A stretch of 6,898 bases of DNA. Source: Oscillospiraceae bacterium. GTDB taxonomy: Bacteria; Bacillota; Clostridia; Oscillospirales; CAG-272. Positions 6,401 to 6,898 of the stretch are shown here, piece after piece. A program made the translations under genes and the position numbers. Each line of letters starts with the position of its first letter. Position 1 is the stretch's first letter. Location of the stretch: the NCBI GenBank assembly GCA_015065395.1, contig SVQJ01000082.1, positions 568 to 7,465 on the forward strand, written 5' to 3'. The notes beneath the pieces are model-generated. The model saw only the letters and a program-made list of their open reading frames with translations. It made no database searches and was not told the origin of the DNA.

Positions 6401-6588
6401 AGATCCTTTCGGAGGAGATCAGCGGTGATACCGTCGTCGTAACGGTGCAGACGTACGCAGATCACATGCAGACAATAAAAAGCCGTCTTATAAGAAACAC
6501 ATTCAAAAAGGATAAGAATGTGCTTTGCGTCGTATCCTCCGAAATAATCGAGGATCGGGGCTTTGATGACGACGGCTTTCAGGTATAA
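3412..6588 (+). CDS. M56 (BlaR1-like) membrane zinc metalloprotease sensor with a giant non-penicillin-binding ectodomain, 1058 aa
   Basis: The N-terminal 330-360 residues follow the BlaR1/MecR1 plan: membrane helices at about 5-27, 38-62, 155-178 and 359-378; between the third and fourth, a cytoplasmic gluzincin domain with HELCH (253-257; His253/His257 ligands, Glu254 catalytic), then HWFNPFVYAAVKRM and ELSCDE (294-299), where Glu294 is the likely third zinc ligand. After signal reception such proteases trigger loss of the partner BlaI repressor. The loop between helices 2 and 3 is a long low-complexity Ser/Thr/Glu linker (about 63-154). Residues 379-1058 are outside the cell and show no transpeptidase-like SxxK/SxN/KTG set. 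At 458-466 lies DITGDGILD, a calcium-loop motif of FG-GAP/VCBS type, followed by beta-rich stretches; 813-1058 hold two similar-looking alpha+beta segments (from about 813 and 937). Canonical BlaR1 is about 585-600 residues. AAAGGA lies 12 nt upstream and 19 nt separate it from the repressor. The ligand is unknown. Confidence 0.92.
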   Translation: MREFMIELLALSLLMSAVIGALLLLTGKMSKRFRASCRFALWLAVIFRLAIPFGSGLLPAVISIPSESATVYETQTNENDNVKENVKFQYTEGSGSISSPAAPVAPGVTDPGELSGTNTSQSLEEGTVINENTSQVIQNSVEKETVGAKDFNKTMIAPVLFFIWAAGAVSFFGVNIVRYNVFMAKMKKEIYPAQGQLLLEYNAILDELGIERAPELYISTAVQSPMLCGYLQKRIIVPPIEMDISAFRAVIAHELCHYRRGDILTKLCALLANSIHWFNPFVYAAVKRMNTEMELSCDERVIRDLCEWERVKYGKVMLDIVARSRGGAGALTTKFNPEKGAARERINNILDMTKKKKGMVIIALTVIACLITGAIIGCEAAKVNGAEKKEENEEKTEYNNLIVSNEKYELYSSSEEGSGSINEAVPLMLKVKGEKMYFEGRYGKNLHVGDLSEYHYQDITGDGILDHILFLYVSHGTGAYIEDLYVFDGESLKRIDGERFYEASEDRLEFSSDESYYYVKIDKDKHYVEKPETGEGMTETSGDLSVASGLYEYYTIDENGLRCNYMCYAPGFAGYCVGELNISIEFDGERLIPGSITFTKLSSVSSENSGSEGWTMKVLDGEIVISKDDKTFTYGDYRGMPDKRDYAIVFSENYYSPCFVVDENEEYGALVYTNPRYTVDAPLTQAFCIISMSDGRIAGARGMINSDLSVADRLSAHKLPADALGAYEYNFEDPSITEYCAYKITANASPLESGVFRIDTDLITDDNRIQLRGYFIYNVNEDACGDYIAEDTVFGEPLVKVDDVENIEMIDGFSENVMAAARAFIDKDTKALEALTGCESGVLSEYKNFVFGDYTIEKDKYGSLILSVEIVESALDTVPSGRYDISINEGMYGIDLGGLNPDEKSFIGDSAMFMHTWVTMMKSAYIPDEGEVSDIEAYHSSVVDFMFQLIGEKSVAEYKSLAKRMLGISDLRIPKKFIGENGNVCVGGHGGYVLSYEILSEEISGDTVVVTVQTYADHMQTIKSRLIRNTFKKDKNVLCVVSSEIIEDRGFDDDGFQV

Positions 6589-6675
6589 GAAGAATTAAGC
6601 CTTAAAAATAAAAAAGATTGCAAGGCAAAAGGCATCGCCTCGCGAAGGTGAAAATATACCTGATTTAAGTTTTTT

Positions 6676-6718
6676 GTGTCCGCTCTGTCTTCGCTCGGGG
6701 TGAAGACAGAGCGGACAC
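6676..6718. repeat. Perfect 17-bp inverted repeat with 9-nt loop
   Basis: Arm 6676-6692 (GTGTCCGCTCTGTCTTC) is exactly complementary to 6702-6718; the loop is GCTCGGGGT. A run of six T precedes the left arm on the plus strand, but neither strand has a T-run after the stem, so it is not a standard intrinsic terminator. It is GC-rich compared with its surroundings. Confidence 0.85.
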
Positions 6719-6756
6719 GGGAATTACGGTTTGACAGACTGAATGGATACAGTTTT

Positions 6757-6788
6757 TTTGGTTCTTTCCTTGAAAGGAAAGAACCAAA
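6757..6788. repeat. Near-perfect 15-bp inverted repeat with tiny loop
   Basis: Arm 6757-6771 (TTTGGTTCTTTCCTT) pairs with 6774-6788; in RNA the closing pair would open to a TGAA tetraloop. Seven T (6753-6759) precede the left arm, and no T-run follows on either strand, the same arrangement as the preceding palindrome. Confidence 0.85.
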
Positions 6789-6829
6789 GGAACTTTAAGA
6801 AGACAACGATAGCAGAAAGGCAAAAAGGC

Positions 6830-6893
6830 CCTAAAAAGAAGGCGGAATGAAAAAATGAGCTCGTTCATTTTTTCGTTCCGCCTTCTTTTTAGG
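6830..6893. terminator. 29-bp palindrome; possible bidirectional intrinsic terminator
   Basis: Arm 6830-6858 pairs with 6865-6893 with a single T-G wobble (6848/6875) and the 6-nt loop GCTCGT. The lower stem contains GGCGGAA/TTCCGCC flanked by A5 on the left and T5 (6886-6890) on the right, so both strands end the GC-rich part in TTCTTTTT, which suits termination in both directions. It lies about 240 nt after the M56 stop, far for a dedicated terminator, and the T5 is itself base-paired, so a repeat element is the alternative reading. Confidence 0.5.
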
Positions 6894-6898
6894 TTTGG

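Larger units (their letters stand above)
6589..6898. other. 310-base region without a convincing gene, rich in palindromes
   Basis: After the M56 stop codon the DNA is A-rich (6605-6650), with one weak 5-bp hairpin (CGCCT/AGGTG, 6640s) lacking a T-run, then three long inverted repeats at 6676-6718, 6757-6788 and 6830-6893. The only open frame of note (minus strand, 6665-6868) runs through all of the palindromes and looks like chance. No clear terminator directly follows the M56 gene, so its transcript may run into these structures. Confidence 0.7.

Noticed and set aside
6731..6736. TTGACA as a -35 box after the M56 gene.
   Set aside because: The position 17 nt downstream is a T-run inside a palindrome arm, with no -10 match.
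6665..6868. 67-codon minus-strand frame at the right end.
   Set aside because: It passes through all three palindromes, has no good ribosome site and no family likeness.

Overview
The window looks like a chromosomal piece of a Gram-positive, low-to-mid-GC Clostridia-type Firmicute, probably a gut Oscillospirales/Lachnospirales-like organism. The reasons are AAAGGA/AGGAGG ribosome binding sites, a TTGACA/TATACT housekeeping promoter, an ECF sigma factor paired with a short-headed transmembrane anti-sigma-like protein, and a BlaI/M56 pair. The genus cannot be read from the sequence. No rRNA, tRNA, CRISPR array, transposase or phage gene was seen.

Layout: two divergent operons read away from a control region of about 390 bases (2610-2996). 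Leftward, with tight or overlapping junctions, are an ECF sigma factor (2121-2609), a membrane anti-sigma-like protein (978-2084), an unrecognised signal-anchored protein (271-981) and the first 93 codons of a lipoprotein N-acetylmuramoyl-L-alanine amidase that runs off the left edge (1-281). Rightward are a BlaI/MecI-family repressor (2997-3392) and a very large M56 (BlaR1-like) membrane metalloprotease (3412-6588) whose ectodomain of about 680 residues is not the usual penicillin-binding sensor. The last 310 bases hold no convincing gene but contain three long palindromes.

The control region is the most structured part. It has a TATAAT promoter for the sigma operon, an AT-rich imperfect inverted repeat with three A-tracts starting exactly 10 bases apart, a near-consensus promoter for the repressor operon with two small inverted repeats over its -10/start region, and a leader of about 190 nt that can close on itself through a 6+10 bp long-range helix. 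Inside that leader is a 41-codon reading frame for a small membrane protein ending 2 nt before the repressor start.

How the genes may work together (inference): both operons are membrane-to-DNA signalling devices. One sends a signal by releasing a sigma factor, the other by a membrane protease that inactivates a repressor. At least one output, the amidase, acts on peptidoglycan. The locus is best read as a cell-envelope surveillance module. The signals sensed and the wider regulons are unknown.
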